This document shows positions 53,518 through 62,873 of a stretch of 64,000 nucleotides of DNA, in pieces (within the stretch, counting starts at the first letter, position 1; every line of letters starts with the position of its first letter). This stretch comes from Acinetobacter sp. CS-2. GTDB lineage: Bacteria; Pseudomonadota; Gammaproteobacteria; Pseudomonadales; Moraxellaceae. Where the stretch lies: the NCBI RefSeq assembly GCF_016599715.1, contig NZ_CP067019.1, positions 2,852,001 to 2,916,000 on the forward strand, given 5' to 3'. The translations under genes were made by a program, and so were the position numbers. The notes beneath the pieces are model-generated. The model searched no databases and was not told where the DNA came from. It saw only the letters and a list, made by a program, of their open reading frames with translations.

Positions 53518-55623
53518 ATGCCAGGCCCACAGGTCAGCCAAGCCAAACAACAGCTCAAAATTATTATCGATGCTTACTTAAGTGCAAGTGATGTCGAGCG
53601 CGTGCTTGTGGCCTGCGATTATGCCGATATTGCCCATGACGGCATCACCCGTAAAAGTGGCGAACCCTATATCCTGCATCCAATTGCAGTCAGCAGCATT
53701 CTTTCGCATATGCGTCTAGATGCGGAAACCCTGATGGCTGCCTTGCTACATGACGTGATTGAAGATACCGATTTCAACAAAGAAGATATTACTGAAAAAT
53801 TTGGCCGCACGGTGGCCGAGCTGGTTGATGGCGTGACCAAACTCAGTCATTCCAGCGATAAAGAATATAATAAAGCTGCATCTTTCCGTAAAATTCTGCA
53901 AGCTACTCTACAAGACCCGCGTGTCATTATTATCAAACTGGCTGACCGTTATCACAACATGACCACTTTAGGTTCGTTGCGCCCCGATAAACGGGCACGT
54001 ATTGCCCAGGAAACCTTTGATATTTTTGTGCCGATGGCGCGTATCGTCGGCATGAACGAGATGGCCGACAACCTGGAACATCTGTGCTATCAAAATCTTG
54101 ACCTGGATATGTTTAACAATGTTCAGGATGCCCTGCTACAAACCAAACCGAAACGCTGTGAATATCAGAGTATCTGGGAAAAAAACCTGACTGAACTGCT
54201 GCAACAGCACCAGATTACTGGCCGTATTAAAAAGAAAAATAACAATATTGAATTGCTGCGCCACTTCGTCAAAAACGATATTGACCTGCAAGAGCTCACC
54301 CACAGCCATGCTTTTGAGATTATCCTGCAAAGTATTGCCGACTGTGACCGCCTAGCAGAAATTCTGCGCGAAAATTTCCAGATTCTACATTATGAAGATC
54401 ATATCCGCCGTCCATTGCCAGGTGGCAACCAGTCTTTAATGATGCGCTTAAAAGGCGAGAAAACCACGCTCTCTCTGACTATTCAGACCGAGCTGATGCG
54501 TAAGGCTGCCCGTTTTGGCGTGGTCCTGGGTGAAAATGCACCGCAGGCCTGCCGCTCAGCCATTCAGGCGTCTATGCAGAACCTGAATGTACTGGTGGAT
54601 GGTGAATGTGCCAAAACCACTTTTAGTGATCTGTTGGATTATCTGCATCAGGAAAAAATCTGGGTGTATACCCCGCATGGCCATTTGCACGAACTTCCAC
54701 AAGGGGCTACAGCCGTCGATTTTGCTTATTCAGCCAGCCTGTTTTTAGGCAACCATGCTGTCGGAGCAAAAATAAACGGCGAAACCCGTCCCCTTTCCAC
54801 ACCACTGGTCAGTGGGCAAGTGATCGAGATTATTACCGACGTCCTGGCAACTCCAAATCCGGACTGGCTCAGCTTCATCAATACCCAAAAAGCGCGTCGT
54901 GCCATCCAGAATATTTTGCGTGATCAGGATATTGAAGAACAGCAACTGGTCGGCCAGCAAGCCCTGAACCGTGCGCTGAAACTGTTTAATCGCTCCATCA
55001 AAGATTTAACCGAAGCAGACTGGATCGATATATTGCAATGGCGACATATCGAATCTAAGGAACACTTATTTGAACAGATTGCCGTGGGCGACCTGTTACC
55101 GCAATTAGTGGCCAACCACCTGTTTGCACAAGGACAAAGCCTGGATAACCAGTCTTCTACCCGTCTTATTCAAGGCACTGAAGGCGTAGATGTCAAATAC
55201 GCCCATTGTTGCAATCCAGTGCTTGGTGATCCAATTCAGGGACATCTCTCACGTCGTGGCTTGATTGTACATCGTGCGCGTTGTCATAACCTGTTGCATG
55301 AACAGCATCTGCATCCAGAAAATATTATGCCCTTGCACTGGACATCTGAAGATTTCGATGACATCAGTTTCACTGCCTATTTAAGCATTGATATGCTGAT
55401 GAATGATGAACAGATTTCTGACCTGATTTATCAGTGCCGGAAAGAAAAAACCGGTGTAGAAATGGTTCATGCCCATGAAGGCAAAACCTATGTGCATATT
55501 GTGGTGCATAACCGCAAGCAAATTGCCCAGATTATTCGGGATTTACGTATGCACTTTGGTTTTCCACGCATTACCCGTTTAGCCCAGCCCATTAACATTG
55601 CTGAAGCATCCAAAGCCAGTTAG
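53518..55623 (+). CDS. spoT: SpoT-type (p)ppGpp hydrolase with degenerate synthetase domain
   Basis: A 701-residue Rel/Spo homologue with an HD domain (YILHPIAVSSILSHMRLD, HDVIEDTDF near residue 80, IIKLADRYHNMTTLGSLRPDKR), a pseudo-synthetase region, a TGS domain (IWVYTPHGHLHELPQGATAVDFAYSASLFLGNHAVGAKING near residue 385), a zinc-finger-like CCNPVLGDPIQGHLSRRGLIVHRARCHN region and a C-terminal ACT domain. In the synthetase part the usual DxxGxR, GYQSLHT and ExQIRT blocks are degenerate (for example GNQSLMM and LTIQTELM), so it probably only hydrolyses (p)ppGpp. This agrees with published work describing Acinetobacter SpoT as a monofunctional hydrolase. Confidence 0.92.
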   Translation: MPGPQVSQAKQQLKIIIDAYLSASDVERVLVACDYADIAHDGITRKSGEPYILHPIAVSSILSHMRLDAETLMAALLHDVIEDTDFNKEDITEKFGRTVAELVDGVTKLSHSSDKEYNKAASFRKILQATLQDPRVIIIKLADRYHNMTTLGSLRPDKRARIAQETFDIFVPMARIVGMNEMADNLEHLCYQNLDLDMFNNVQDALLQTKPKRCEYQSIWEKNLTELLQQHQITGRIKKKNNNIELLRHFVKNDIDLQELTHSHAFEIILQSIADCDRLAEILRENFQILHYEDHIRRPLPGGNQSLMMRLKGEKTTLSLTIQTELMRKAARFGVVLGENAPQACRSAIQASMQNLNVLVDGECAKTTFSDLLDYLHQEKIWVYTPHGHLHELPQGATAVDFAYSASLFLGNHAVGAKINGETRPLSTPLVSGQVIEIITDVLATPNPDWLSFINTQKARRAIQNILRDQDIEEQQLVGQQALNRALKLFNRSIKDLTEADWIDILQWRHIESKEHLFEQIAVGDLLPQLVANHLFAQGQSLDNQSSTRLIQGTEGVDVKYAHCCNPVLGDPIQGHLSRRGLIVHRARCHNLLHEQHLHPENIMPLHWTSEDFDDISFTAYLSIDMLMNDEQISDLIYQCRKEKTGVEMVHAHEGKTYVHIVVHNRKQIAQIIRDLRMHFGFPRITRLAQPINIAEASKAS

Positions 55624-55692
55624 TTCAAACATAAGTCACTCTTATTGAATAATTTAGGCTATGATGCATAGAGATGATATAAGGAGAAATCG

Positions 55693-56076
55693 ATGTCCCG
55701 CCAAGTAATCCATACTGAAAATGCACCTGCAGCCATTGGTACATATTCTCAAGCGATTTTAGTTGAAAATACCCTGTACCTTTCAGGCCAAATTGGTTTA
55801 GATCCTTACAGTATGGAGTTGGTTGAAGGCATTGAGGCACAAATTCGCCGTGTATTTGATAACTTGAAAGCCGTTTGTGAAGCAGCCGGTGGCTCATTGG
55901 CAGATATCGCCAAACTGAATATCTTCCTGACCGATCTTTCCCACTTCCAGCTGGTCAACCAGATTATGGGTGAATATTTTGCCCAGCCTTACCCTGCACG
56001 TGCAGCATTAGGTGTCGCCAGCTTGCCTAAAGGGGCTTTGGTTGAAATGGATGGTATTGTAATTATTAATCAATAA
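55693..56076 (+). CDS. ridA: RidA family enamine/imine deaminase
   Basis: A 127-residue YjgF/YER057c/UK114 protein that hydrolyses reactive enamines made by PLP enzymes such as threonine dehydratase. Signature: [31 protein letters not shown] at the N-terminus, with the C-terminal [24 protein letters not shown] carrying the catalytic Arg. Length is exactly as expected. An AAGGAG ribosome site precedes ATG 55693. It follows spoT by 69 bp and may share its transcript. Confidence 0.95.
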   Translation: MSRQVIHTENAPAAIGTYSQAILVENTLYLSGQIGLDPYSMELVEGIEAQIRRVFDNLKAVCEAAGGSLADIAKLNIFLTDLSHFQLVNQIMGEYFAQPYPARAALGVASLPKGALVEMDGIVIINQ

Positions 56077-56241
56077 TTTATAAAATTCATTAAATACCCA
56101 CGTTTCAAAACTCATTTCCAAATGATTAATTCATCTTGAGCGGAAATCCGAGCAGCACTCGGATTTCCGCTCAGGTGCTATTTTTTTATTCAAAAACTCA
56201 ATCAAAATAAATGATATTTCAAATGAATTTCATTGACAAAC

Positions 56242-56260
56242 GATAATAATTATCAATAAT
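56242..56260. promoter_or_regulatory. Putative Fur box upstream of bfd
   Basis: GATAATAATTATCAATAAT matches most of the 19-bp Fur consensus (GATAATGATAATCATTATC type). It overlaps the likely promoter about 39 bp before bfd. Iron-responsive repression is inferred from this and the gene function. Confidence 0.7.
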
Positions 56261-56298
56261 ATCACTTATCCCATTTCACTTTTATGTGGCCAGTTCAA

Positions 56299-56493
56299 AT
56301 GTACGTATGCTTATGTCGTGGTATTACCGATCAAGATATTAAAGATGCTGTTGCAAATGGTGCGGAAAGCTATCGTGAAATTCGTGACCTGCTTGATTTA
56401 GGTACCTGTTGTGGCCGTTGCGCCCCTGAAGCACGCGCCATTATTAGCGAAGAACTTTCAGAAATTGCAGCCCGCATCTCTGTGGCAGCTTAA
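56299..56493 (+). CDS. bfd: Bacterioferritin-associated ferredoxin
   Basis: A 64-residue Bfd starting at ATG 56299 (MYVCLCRGITDQDIKDAV); an in-frame ATG at 56284 adds five residues. The [2Fe-2S] ligands are CLC near the start and CCGRC (LGTCCGRCAPEAR) in the usual spacing. Bfd reduces the haem of bacterioferritin to release iron and is made under iron starvation, in agreement with the Fur box. The next gene is a bacterioferritin. Confidence 0.94.
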   Translation: MYVCLCRGITDQDIKDAVANGAESYREIRDLLDLGTCCGRCAPEARAIISEELSEIAARISVAA

Positions 56494-56546
56494 AACCCGA
56501 TTATTTCAATGAGAAACAGAATGATCAAAAGATCATTTTCTCCTCT

Positions 56547-56575
56547 CCCGCTTATGACTCTAGGCGGGTTTTTTA
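56547..56575 (+). terminator. Terminator after bfd
   Basis: CCCGC pairs with GCGGG, followed by seven T. A second small hairpin AATGATC-AAAA-GATCATT lies just upstream at 56520-56537. Confidence 0.6.
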
Positions 56576-56746
56576 TACATGCCCGTGTAGCATAGCGCCT
56601 ATTATCGTTCTTGATTGCGATTTTCATTTGCTGTTCAATAAACTACTCGCCATTGTTTTGCTTGTTGTTTAAGATATTTGCAATAATCATTTTTTTGATT
56701 GCCTGACCCCTTGTGAAGGCAAAAAATTGTTGATGGAGAACTTACA

Positions 56747-57211
56747 ATGAAAGGCAATCGTGACGTCATTAATCAGTTAAATCAGGTGCTTTATCACCAG
56801 TTGACTGCCATTAACCAGTATTTCCTGCACTCACGCATGTTTAACGATTGGGGAATTGAGAAGCTGGGTTCGGCAGAATACAAAGAATCGATTCAGCAAA
56901 TGAAAGATGCAGATAAAATTATTGAACGCATCCTATTTCTTGAAGGCCTGCCTAACTTACAGAATTTAGGCAAGTTGTACATCGGTCAGCATACTGTTGA
57001 AGTACTGAATTGCGATGTACGTAAAGTCAACGAAAATATTGAAGCCCTGCAAAAAGCGGTCAGCTTGGCCGAGCAGGAAATGGATTATGTCACCCGTGAT
57101 CTTGTTCAGGAAATTCTAGAAGAAGAAGAGGAATATCTGGATTGGGCCACCACCCAGCTTGATCTGGTCGAGAAAGTCGGTATCGAAAACTACATTCAAA
57201 GCCAAATTTAA
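56747..57211 (+). CDS. bfr: Bacterioferritin, haem-type subunit lacking most ferroxidase ligands
   Basis: A 154-residue bacterioferritin. Compared with the E. coli protein, the haem ligand Met52 is kept (QQMKDADKIIERILFLEG), but ferroxidase ligands are replaced: Glu18 to Gln, Glu51 to Gln, His54 to Asp, Glu94 to Val and His130 to Tyr, with only Glu127 clearly kept. This is the pattern of haem-binding, ferroxidase-dead subunits that work in mixed shells with a ferroxidase-competent partner, described for Neisseria and Pseudomonas. A partner is expected elsewhere in the genome. It has a GGAG ribosome site and its own terminator. It follows bfd by 253 bp. Confidence 0.92.
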   Translation: MKGNRDVINQLNQVLYHQLTAINQYFLHSRMFNDWGIEKLGSAEYKESIQQMKDADKIIERILFLEGLPNLQNLGKLYIGQHTVEVLNCDVRKVNENIEALQKAVSLAEQEMDYVTRDLVQEILEEEEEYLDWATTQLDLVEKVGIENYIQSQI

Positions 57212-57217
57212 GTTTAA

Positions 57218-57245
57218 AAACAGCCAGTCGATTGACTGGCTGTTT
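57218..57245 (+). terminator. Terminator after bfr
   Basis: AAACAGCCAGTC-GATT-GACTGGCTGTTT, a perfect 12-bp stem beginning seven bases after the stop codon. It sits between convergent genes and may also serve pglL on the other strand. Confidence 0.82.
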
Positions 57246-57272
57246 GAGTTGGTCCATTCACTTTTTAAAATT

Positions 57273-58907
57273 TTACTTTTTGGCCGCAGGCTGGGCCAAT
57301 GACGCATAGTCCCAATCGACTTTACGTAATTTTTTCAACAACCAGAGCTGATGTCTGGCTTCCTGTTCATAGCCATTGAAAGCCAGTATTTTGGCATACT
57401 TGAGCAGATCATAGGAGGTCGGATAATTAAGCACCATCTCCCTAATTTCTTCAAGTTGCTGTGCACTCACCTTGCTATAGGGATTCATACGAATCCAGTC
57501 TATACGCCGGTTAAATTCTTCCAGCAAGTAAACCTGATCCTGATTGGTGATCTTTTCCGGTACTTTTTCATAGCGTAGCGTTTGGTTGAGTTTAGGAACC
57601 ATCACTGAATAATCCCGAACGATCAGAATCAGCAACAAGAAAAATAAACCGTAAGCAACCCGCATATAATTGGGTGAAAGGGTCACAACTTTGGTATCTG
57701 CCTGTTGTGACTGAACCAGACCAATAATAAAACCGACCGGGAGCAGGAAATAGGCATAGTACTGCGGGAATTCCAGCATGGCGTGAATCAATACTGCACC
57801 CACCATTAAAATTCCGATTACAGATTCAACAGAATTGACGCGCTTATTTAGCTGATAACCCCAATAGCCAAAATAAGCCAGAAACGGCAAGCCTATAATT
57901 ACGCCATTCCACAAAATAAAATCGAGAATAAAATTATGTGCGCTACGAATCCACACCGGTCCCTGGAAATGATCACTGACCAGGGTATATGCAACACTGG
58001 TTTGGTTCCAGCCATAACCAAACCATGGACGATCCATAATGGCATGCAGCATTTGATTCCAGATGGCTAAACGCGACATATCCCCTGTAGCGCGTCTTGC
58101 CACATCGACAGCTTTAATCTGTATATCCAATAATTGGGTTAAATAGCTCCCAATGACAGGCAATACCAGGACTAATCCTATAAAGACACCCAACCATGCC
58201 GCCAGAGAATACCATTTAATATGGATATAACCTTTAAATTGCTGATAAGCCAAATAAACCAGAATAAAGACACAAGCCACCCATGAGGTTCTGGATTGGC
58301 TTAATGCCACGCTCACCAACATAATGAATGCCGCTGGAACCAGCCATTTGGTCTGAACTTTTTTGGTTTCATATAAATATAAACAGGCCAAAAGGGACAT
58401 AAGCAAAAAAGTAGCCATATTATTTGGCTGGGCAAAATTGGCATAGGGACGAACAGCACGTGGCATATCCACCATCCCGGGGATATAAGCATCCAGGGTG
58501 AGCCACTGACAAATGGCAATCACACCTGTCGCTGTTCCCGCCATGAGAAACACATAGCTGAGTCCGGTAAAAATGTTTGCCCGGTCTGCTTTCTCGCTCG
58601 ACAAGTTATAGCCAACCACCACGCTCAGCCAGAACCCTAGGACAAATAAGCTACATATCAAGGCTTTATCAAAGAAAAAGAGCTCACCTGCCCCATACTG
58701 AACCAGCGGGATAGTCGCGAGAAATAATAGCAGCAGACTGATCACTGGCAATTTAATTTTGTCTTTTAAATAAATGGCAGCCAAAGTAAATAGCGATAAA
58801 AAAGCAAACAGTTCACCTGTGTAGGTAACCCAAGGGCGGTAATGGATAGGCAGAAGCCAAGCCAGTGAGATAAAGACACTGGCTAAGAGAAGAAGGAGGA
58901 ATTTCAT
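57273..58907 (-). CDS. pglL: PglL-type protein O-oligosaccharyltransferase
   Basis: A 544-residue multispanning membrane protein with about twelve hydrophobic segments and a C-terminal soluble tail. It contains the PglL/Wzy_C blocks: RPYANFAQPNNMATFLL, SQSRTSWVACVFIL, and MDRPWFGYGWNQTSVAYTLVSDHFQGPVWIRSAHNFILDFILWNGVIIGLP, with the loop His in SAHN needed for catalysis. The tail ends WLLKKLRKVDWDYASLAQPAAKK. In Acinetobacter PglL transfers lipid-linked glycans to proteins in the periplasm. It is intact, unlike its paralogue upstream. Confidence 0.9.
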   Translation of the reverse strand: MKFLLLLLASVFISLAWLLPIHYRPWVTYTGELFAFLSLFTLAAIYLKDKIKLPVISLLLLFLATIPLVQYGAGELFFFDKALICSLFVLGFWLSVVVGYNLSSEKADRANIFTGLSYVFLMAGTATGVIAICQWLTLDAYIPGMVDMPRAVRPYANFAQPNNMATFLLMSLLACLYLYETKKVQTKWLVPAAFIMLVSVALSQSRTSWVACVFILVYLAYQQFKGYIHIKWYSLAAWLGVFIGLVLVLPVIGSYLTQLLDIQIKAVDVARRATGDMSRLAIWNQMLHAIMDRPWFGYGWNQTSVAYTLVSDHFQGPVWIRSAHNFILDFILWNGVIIGLPFLAYFGYWGYQLNKRVNSVESVIGILMVGAVLIHAMLEFPQYYAYFLLPVGFIIGLVQSQQADTKVVTLSPNYMRVAYGLFFLLLILIVRDYSVMVPKLNQTLRYEKVPEKITNQDQVYLLEEFNRRIDWIRMNPYSKVSAQQLEEIREMVLNYPTSYDLLKYAKILAFNGYEQEARHQLWLLKKLRKVDWDYASLAQPAAKK

Positions 58908-59082
58908 GCTGTGATACAGTTATAGTACTGTGCAATATGATAATTCAAAAGGCTATCGTTTGTTGAAATTTTAAATTATTTCTATCAACATAAAAAATAA
59001 CATTAATAATATAAAAACTATCAATATTATATTTAAAAATATAATAAAAAAATATTTCATAGAAATTAAATCAAAAGTTATT
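58908..59082. other. AT-rich spacer between the two pglL-type genes
   Basis: About 175 bp of very AT-rich sequence with no ORF. It is probably where the intact pglL gene has its promoter. Confidence 0.4.
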
Positions 59083-59354
59083 TCAGTCTTTTCTTACAAA
59101 ACCAGCATCATTATCATCTAATAATTTTTCATATGAAATATTTATTCCATACATAATCTTAAGTATTTTTAGTTGTCTAATTGCTTCATTTTCATAGTTA
59201 TTAAAAGCTAACAATTGTGCAGATTTATGCAAATCATAAGGTTTTAGATATGACTTAACCATATATTGAGAATATATTAATTCATTATGATCAACTGTCA
59301 TTCTTGGATAAAGTGCCACCCATCTAGCTCTAGTATTAAAATTATCAAAAAAAT

Positions 59355-60237
59355 AGATCTCTTGCGAAAGTCATTATTGAAAATTTATCCGGTTTACCAG
59401 TGCAGCGATTAAGTTAATGCGTAAACCGAATCTTTTCCGTCTATTTCGATAGCGTTCACTTAATATTCTAAATGTCTTCAATTGACTATTGATGTGTTCG
59501 ATCACAACTCGTATTTTTCCAATCATTTTATTGTACTTTTTCTCAACATCAAATAAGGGTATATTCTTCTTTTTCTTTATTGGCATCAATAATTTAAAGC
59601 CATCTTGCTCTAATCCGTAGTACCCTAAATCGGTCATAACATATTCACAATGTTTGAATTTCTTAACCGTTTTTCTTGCCAGTTTAATGTCATGCTGACT
59701 GCCATTCGATATATCTAGCCCTATGATTTGTTTGCTCTTCGGATGATAGATCACTTGTGCTTTTAGCGTATGTTTCTTCTTTTTACCACTGTAGAACTTA
59801 CTCTGATTTTTTTTTCGGGCGTTCTATTGAACATTCTGTCGCATCGATAATGACCCAGTTAAAGTGTTCGTCTGCTGTGGTAATGCTTCGTTTTGGCAGA
59901 GTAAAACATCTTGATTTCATCAATGCATCTTCAACCTTTTTAATGGTTCGATTCACATTACTTTCAGCGATATGGTAGTGTGCCGCCAATTCCAGTTGAG
60001 TACTGTAGTTGCGTAAGTAATTGAGCGTTAATAACAACTGATCCTCTATAGCTAAAGTATGAGGACGACCTGATTTCTTTTTGAGTGATTCTGCTTTTTC
60101 TAAAACCTCTACCATTTCGGTAAAAACTGGTCGAGGTACGCCAACCAAGCGTTTAAATTCAGAATCTGAAAAACGGTTTAAGTTCTGATATCTCATGAAA
60201 CTTAGATTGAGGTGGTTTTTACTTTCGCAAGAGATCT
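59355..60237 (-). mobile_element. IS5-family element in the pilin-linked oligosaccharyltransferase gene
   Basis: About 883 bp with perfect inverted ends AGATCTCTTGCGAAAGT / ACTTTCGCAAGAGATCT and a 3-bp duplication AAT (59352-59354 and 60238-60240). An alternative parsing is GATCTC ends with TA duplication. It carries a transposase in two overlapping frames, the IS427-type arrangement of the IS5 family. Confidence 0.88.
59374..60196 (-). CDS. IS5-family transposase in two frames joined at an A9 tract
   Basis: The first frame (60196-59798) encodes MRYQNLNRFSDSEFKRLVGVPRPVF... with the first Asp in VIIDATECSIERPKKK. The second (59754-59374, open further upstream) encodes QSKFYSGKKKKHTLKAQVIYHPKSKQIIGLDIS, the second Asp in VMTDLGYYG and Glu in VVIEHINSQLKTFRIL. 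They meet at a run of nine A. A shift of one base within that run reconstructs the usual PKKNQSKFYSGKKKKHT sequence. The frameshift may be programmed slippage or a mutation. All three catalytic residues are present. Confidence 0.85.
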
Positions 60238-61790
60238 AATATAAATTATAGGGTAAATCTACAGACTTTCTAATATTTCCCATAGCATGTAGTCGTGCTG
60301 CAAATAAATTATCCTCTACTTTTACGTATTCTTTAAATAAATAAATAGCACTCGCAGAACTCATTATAAAAGTAAAAACGACAAACCATCTATTAATAAC
60401 AATATTATTATTTTTAATATTTATTAAAGTACCCAAAAGCAATCCAAATGGTAAAAGAAAATAAGAATAATATAGAGGGTATTCTAACAAACTATGTATA
60501 GAAAAAGCTGAAATTGTTAAAAAAGCAAAAGCCCCATTAACATCTGAAATATTAATTAGCAATTTAAAATAAAAATAAATTAAAAATATACTAATAATTA
60601 AACCTAAAGGTAATCCACACCATATTAAAATATCAAACATTAAATTATGTGCACTTGTAGTCCACTCCACACCTTGAAGGCTATCAATCACTTCAAATTG
60701 TGCTGCTGTAGTTTGATTCCAACCATAACCAAACCACGGTTTCTCCATTAAAGCGTAATACATTTGATTCCATATATCTAAACGGCCAAATCCTGAAGCT
60801 ACTCTTTCATGGCTGTTACTAGATATTGCAACATTGAAACGGTTGCTCGACATTTGAATATTTAAATTTTTATTTAAAAATGTTTTCGATATATAAAGAC
60901 TTAAACTACACATCAAAAAATAGAAAATTAGAAAAAATAAGTTTTTCACCCTCAGTCGAGTACAATTATTTTTTAAAAAATATATAACAAATATTACTAC
61001 AAATATAGTAATTAACCACGCAGTTCTAGATTGAGTTAATAATATTGAAAAAATTAGAAAGACACTCACTACAATAGCATAATTTCTTTTTATTTTATAT
61101 TTTTCAAATAAGAACCAACTAGAAAAGAGACCTGCATATAAAATAGTTGCTAAATGATTTGGTTGTGCCATGTTTGCATAGGGTCTATCGCCCACATAAT
61201 TCATTATGAAGAGCGATCCTTGAGATAAGCCTAACCATTGACCTAATGCAAAAAAGCTTGAAACACAACCACTTAACAAAAAGAAATAAGCTAAAAAAAT
61301 ATGTAAATCAAAATATTTTTTATTACTAGGATAATTTAATGATAGATTAAACCCAACAATTAAAGTTAACCAAAAATAAAATAAATATACAGAAGATAAT
61401 ATAGCATTTGAATAAAAGAAAATTTGACCAAAACAATATTGTATCAAAGGAATAACTGAAATAAATAAAAATGGTAATGATATTTTAGGAACAATAATTT
61501 TTTCTTTAAATAAAAAAGGAAGCAATAAGAAAATACCAATAAACATGGAAAATTCAGAAAAAAAACTCGACCAAGGTGGAGTATGGATAGGATTTAAAAC
61601 TGATAAACAAAAAAATAAAAATGAAATTATTAATAAAGGATTGTATAACATTTTTCACTCAATTATTTCAATCAAACTCTTCTTTCACATCATTGTTATG
61701 GAGTTTTCTAACACACCATTTCTATAATTGTTCGTTAGGCTGAAAATAATCCTTGTATTAAGGAATTTGATATTTAACTCAAACTAATAA

Positions 61791-61826
61791 AAAAACCAAG
61801 TCACTTTTACAAGCAACTTGGTTTTC
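61791..61826 (-). terminator. Terminator after pilA
   Basis: On the minus strand AAACCAAGT-loop-ACTTGGTTT is followed by a T-run, 14 bases beyond the pilA stop. It would limit read-through into the downstream oligosaccharyltransferase gene. Confidence 0.8.
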
Positions 61827-61839
61827 CAATCATACTAAA

Positions 61840-62286
61840 TTATGAACGGCAATTTGCTGGAACATATTTATTTTTGTTTGTAGCATCATCTACTGTGCAA
61901 ACCCAAGTGATTTGATTAGCTGGAACTGTACCCGCTGTAAGATTAGAACCTCCTTCAGACCCATCTTTTGGAGTTAGTGTTAACTTAACACTTTTTGCTT
62001 TAGGAGTGTATTGAATTACAATTGCGCCAGTAGTTTCGTTAGGTGTAATAGATGTTACATTCTCAGTTGAAGCAGTGGTTGGGACACCCAATATTAAACT
62101 AGAAGCACCTGCAGCAGCATTTTCAGCAATGACTGTTTTATAAGACGACGCAAGGTTTAAACCTTCAGTCACTTTAGAACGAACGATATAATCTTGATAA
62201 GCTGGAATCGCAATTGCAGCCAAAATACCGATAATCGCGACTACGATCATTAATTCAATAAGAGTAAAACCCTTTTGTGCATTCAT
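61840..62286 (-). CDS. pilA: Major type IV pilin PilA
   Basis: A 148-residue pilin from ATG 62286 with leader MNAQKG and mature [52 protein letters not shown], Glu at +5. The two cysteines WVCTVDD and PANCRS form the C-terminal D-loop, and the protein ends in Ser, the residue glycosylated by TfpO in A. baumannii. GGAGA lies before the ATG. The coding sequence is intact, but an ISAba1-like element sits 32 bp upstream of the start, separating it from a sigma-54 promoter. Expression is therefore probably lost or altered. Confidence 0.94.
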   Translation of the reverse strand: MNAQKGFTLIELMIVVAIIGILAAIAIPAYQDYIVRSKVTEGLNLASSYKTVIAENAAAGASSLILGVPTTASTENVTSITPNETTGAIVIQYTPKAKSVKLTLTPKDGSEGGSNLTAGTVPANQITWVCTVDDATNKNKYVPANCRS

Positions 62287-62336
62287 AACATTCTCCACAA
62301 ATGTTTTGTTAATTTTTTCTCTGTACACGACAAATT

Positions 62337-62873
62337 TCATAGGATCCTTGTCCTATCAGGCTTTTTCTTTCTTAAAATTGCTAGCACTTTCTTAAATTCT
62401 TCTTTTTTTCCAAAACCAATCAAACGTAGAATAGCCATTTGAACATAGTCCAAACCGTAGCGAAATAAACTTACTGAAAGTCGTCCATGCTTCTTTATTT
62501 TTATCGCTTTTTTCCGATCATGTTGCCATTCACCTGTTAAATAGCACCAACAGAAACCGATAGCTAGCACTGCTATCAATTTCTTGACTCGTCTAGGGTC
62601 TGTTAAACGAGTATTTTCAAGATTGAATCCACGTCCTTTGAGACAACTAAATAACGTTTCGATTTCCCAGCGTAATGCATAATCACGAATAGCAGAAGCA
62701 TTAAACATAGGAGAAACAACAAGTAAAAGCTCTCCATCTTCTAATCGTAGCGCACTAATATACAGTTTCACTCGACCAACCCAAATACGTCGTTTACGAC
62801 ATTCAGTTTGACCAACTTGAAGATGACGAAATAAATCACTAATTTTATGATTCTTGGCTAAGTGATTGGTCAC
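62337..62873 (-). CDS. ISAba1-like transposase, OrfB part (copy 2)
   Basis: A 178-residue C-terminal half with [18 protein letters not shown] and the same residues as the protein of copy 1. It starts at GTG 62873, overlapping the OrfA stop by four bases. The stop codon lies 18 bp from the IS end and about 50 bp from the pilA start, so transposase transcripts could run into pilA. Confidence 0.9.
   Translation of the reverse strand: MTNHLAKNHKISDLFRHLQVGQTECRKRRIWVGRVKLYISALRLEDGELLLVVSPMFNASAIRDYALRWEIETLFSCLKGRGFNLENTRLTDPRRVKKLIAVLAIGFCWCYLTGEWQHDRKKAIKIKKHGRLSVSLFRYGLDYVQMAILRLIGFGKKEEFKKVLAILRKKKPDRTRIL

Larger units (their letters stand above)
59083..61651 (-). pseudogene. Second pglL-type oligosaccharyltransferase (pilin-linked, TfpO-like), split by an IS5-family element
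   Basis: The 5' part (61651-60238) encodes a protein related to PglL: RPYANMAQPNHLATILY, TQSRTAWLITIF, and EKPWFGYGWNQTTAAQFEVIDSLQGVEWTTSAHNLMFDILIWCGLPLG. After SVDLPYNLY a stop is created by the IS end. The 3' part (59354-59083) resumes as FFDNFNTRARWVALYPRMTVDHNEL... to AGFVRKD, aligning with the tail of the intact PglL. Removing the IS and a 3-bp AAT rejoins the frame into a protein of about 560 residues. It lies directly downstream of pilA, the position of the pilin-specific enzymes in Acinetobacter. It is far more AT-rich than pglL. The catalytic region is intact but the tail is lost. Confidence 0.88.

Noticed and set aside
59083..59319. Independent 78-residue gene
   Set aside because: It aligns with the C-terminal tail of the intact PglL and is the displaced end of the split oligosaccharyltransferase gene.
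61840..62340. pilA start at 62340 (MKFVVYREK...)
   Set aside because: This extension is translated IS end sequence. The proper prepilin leader starts at 62286 with a GGAGA ribosome site.
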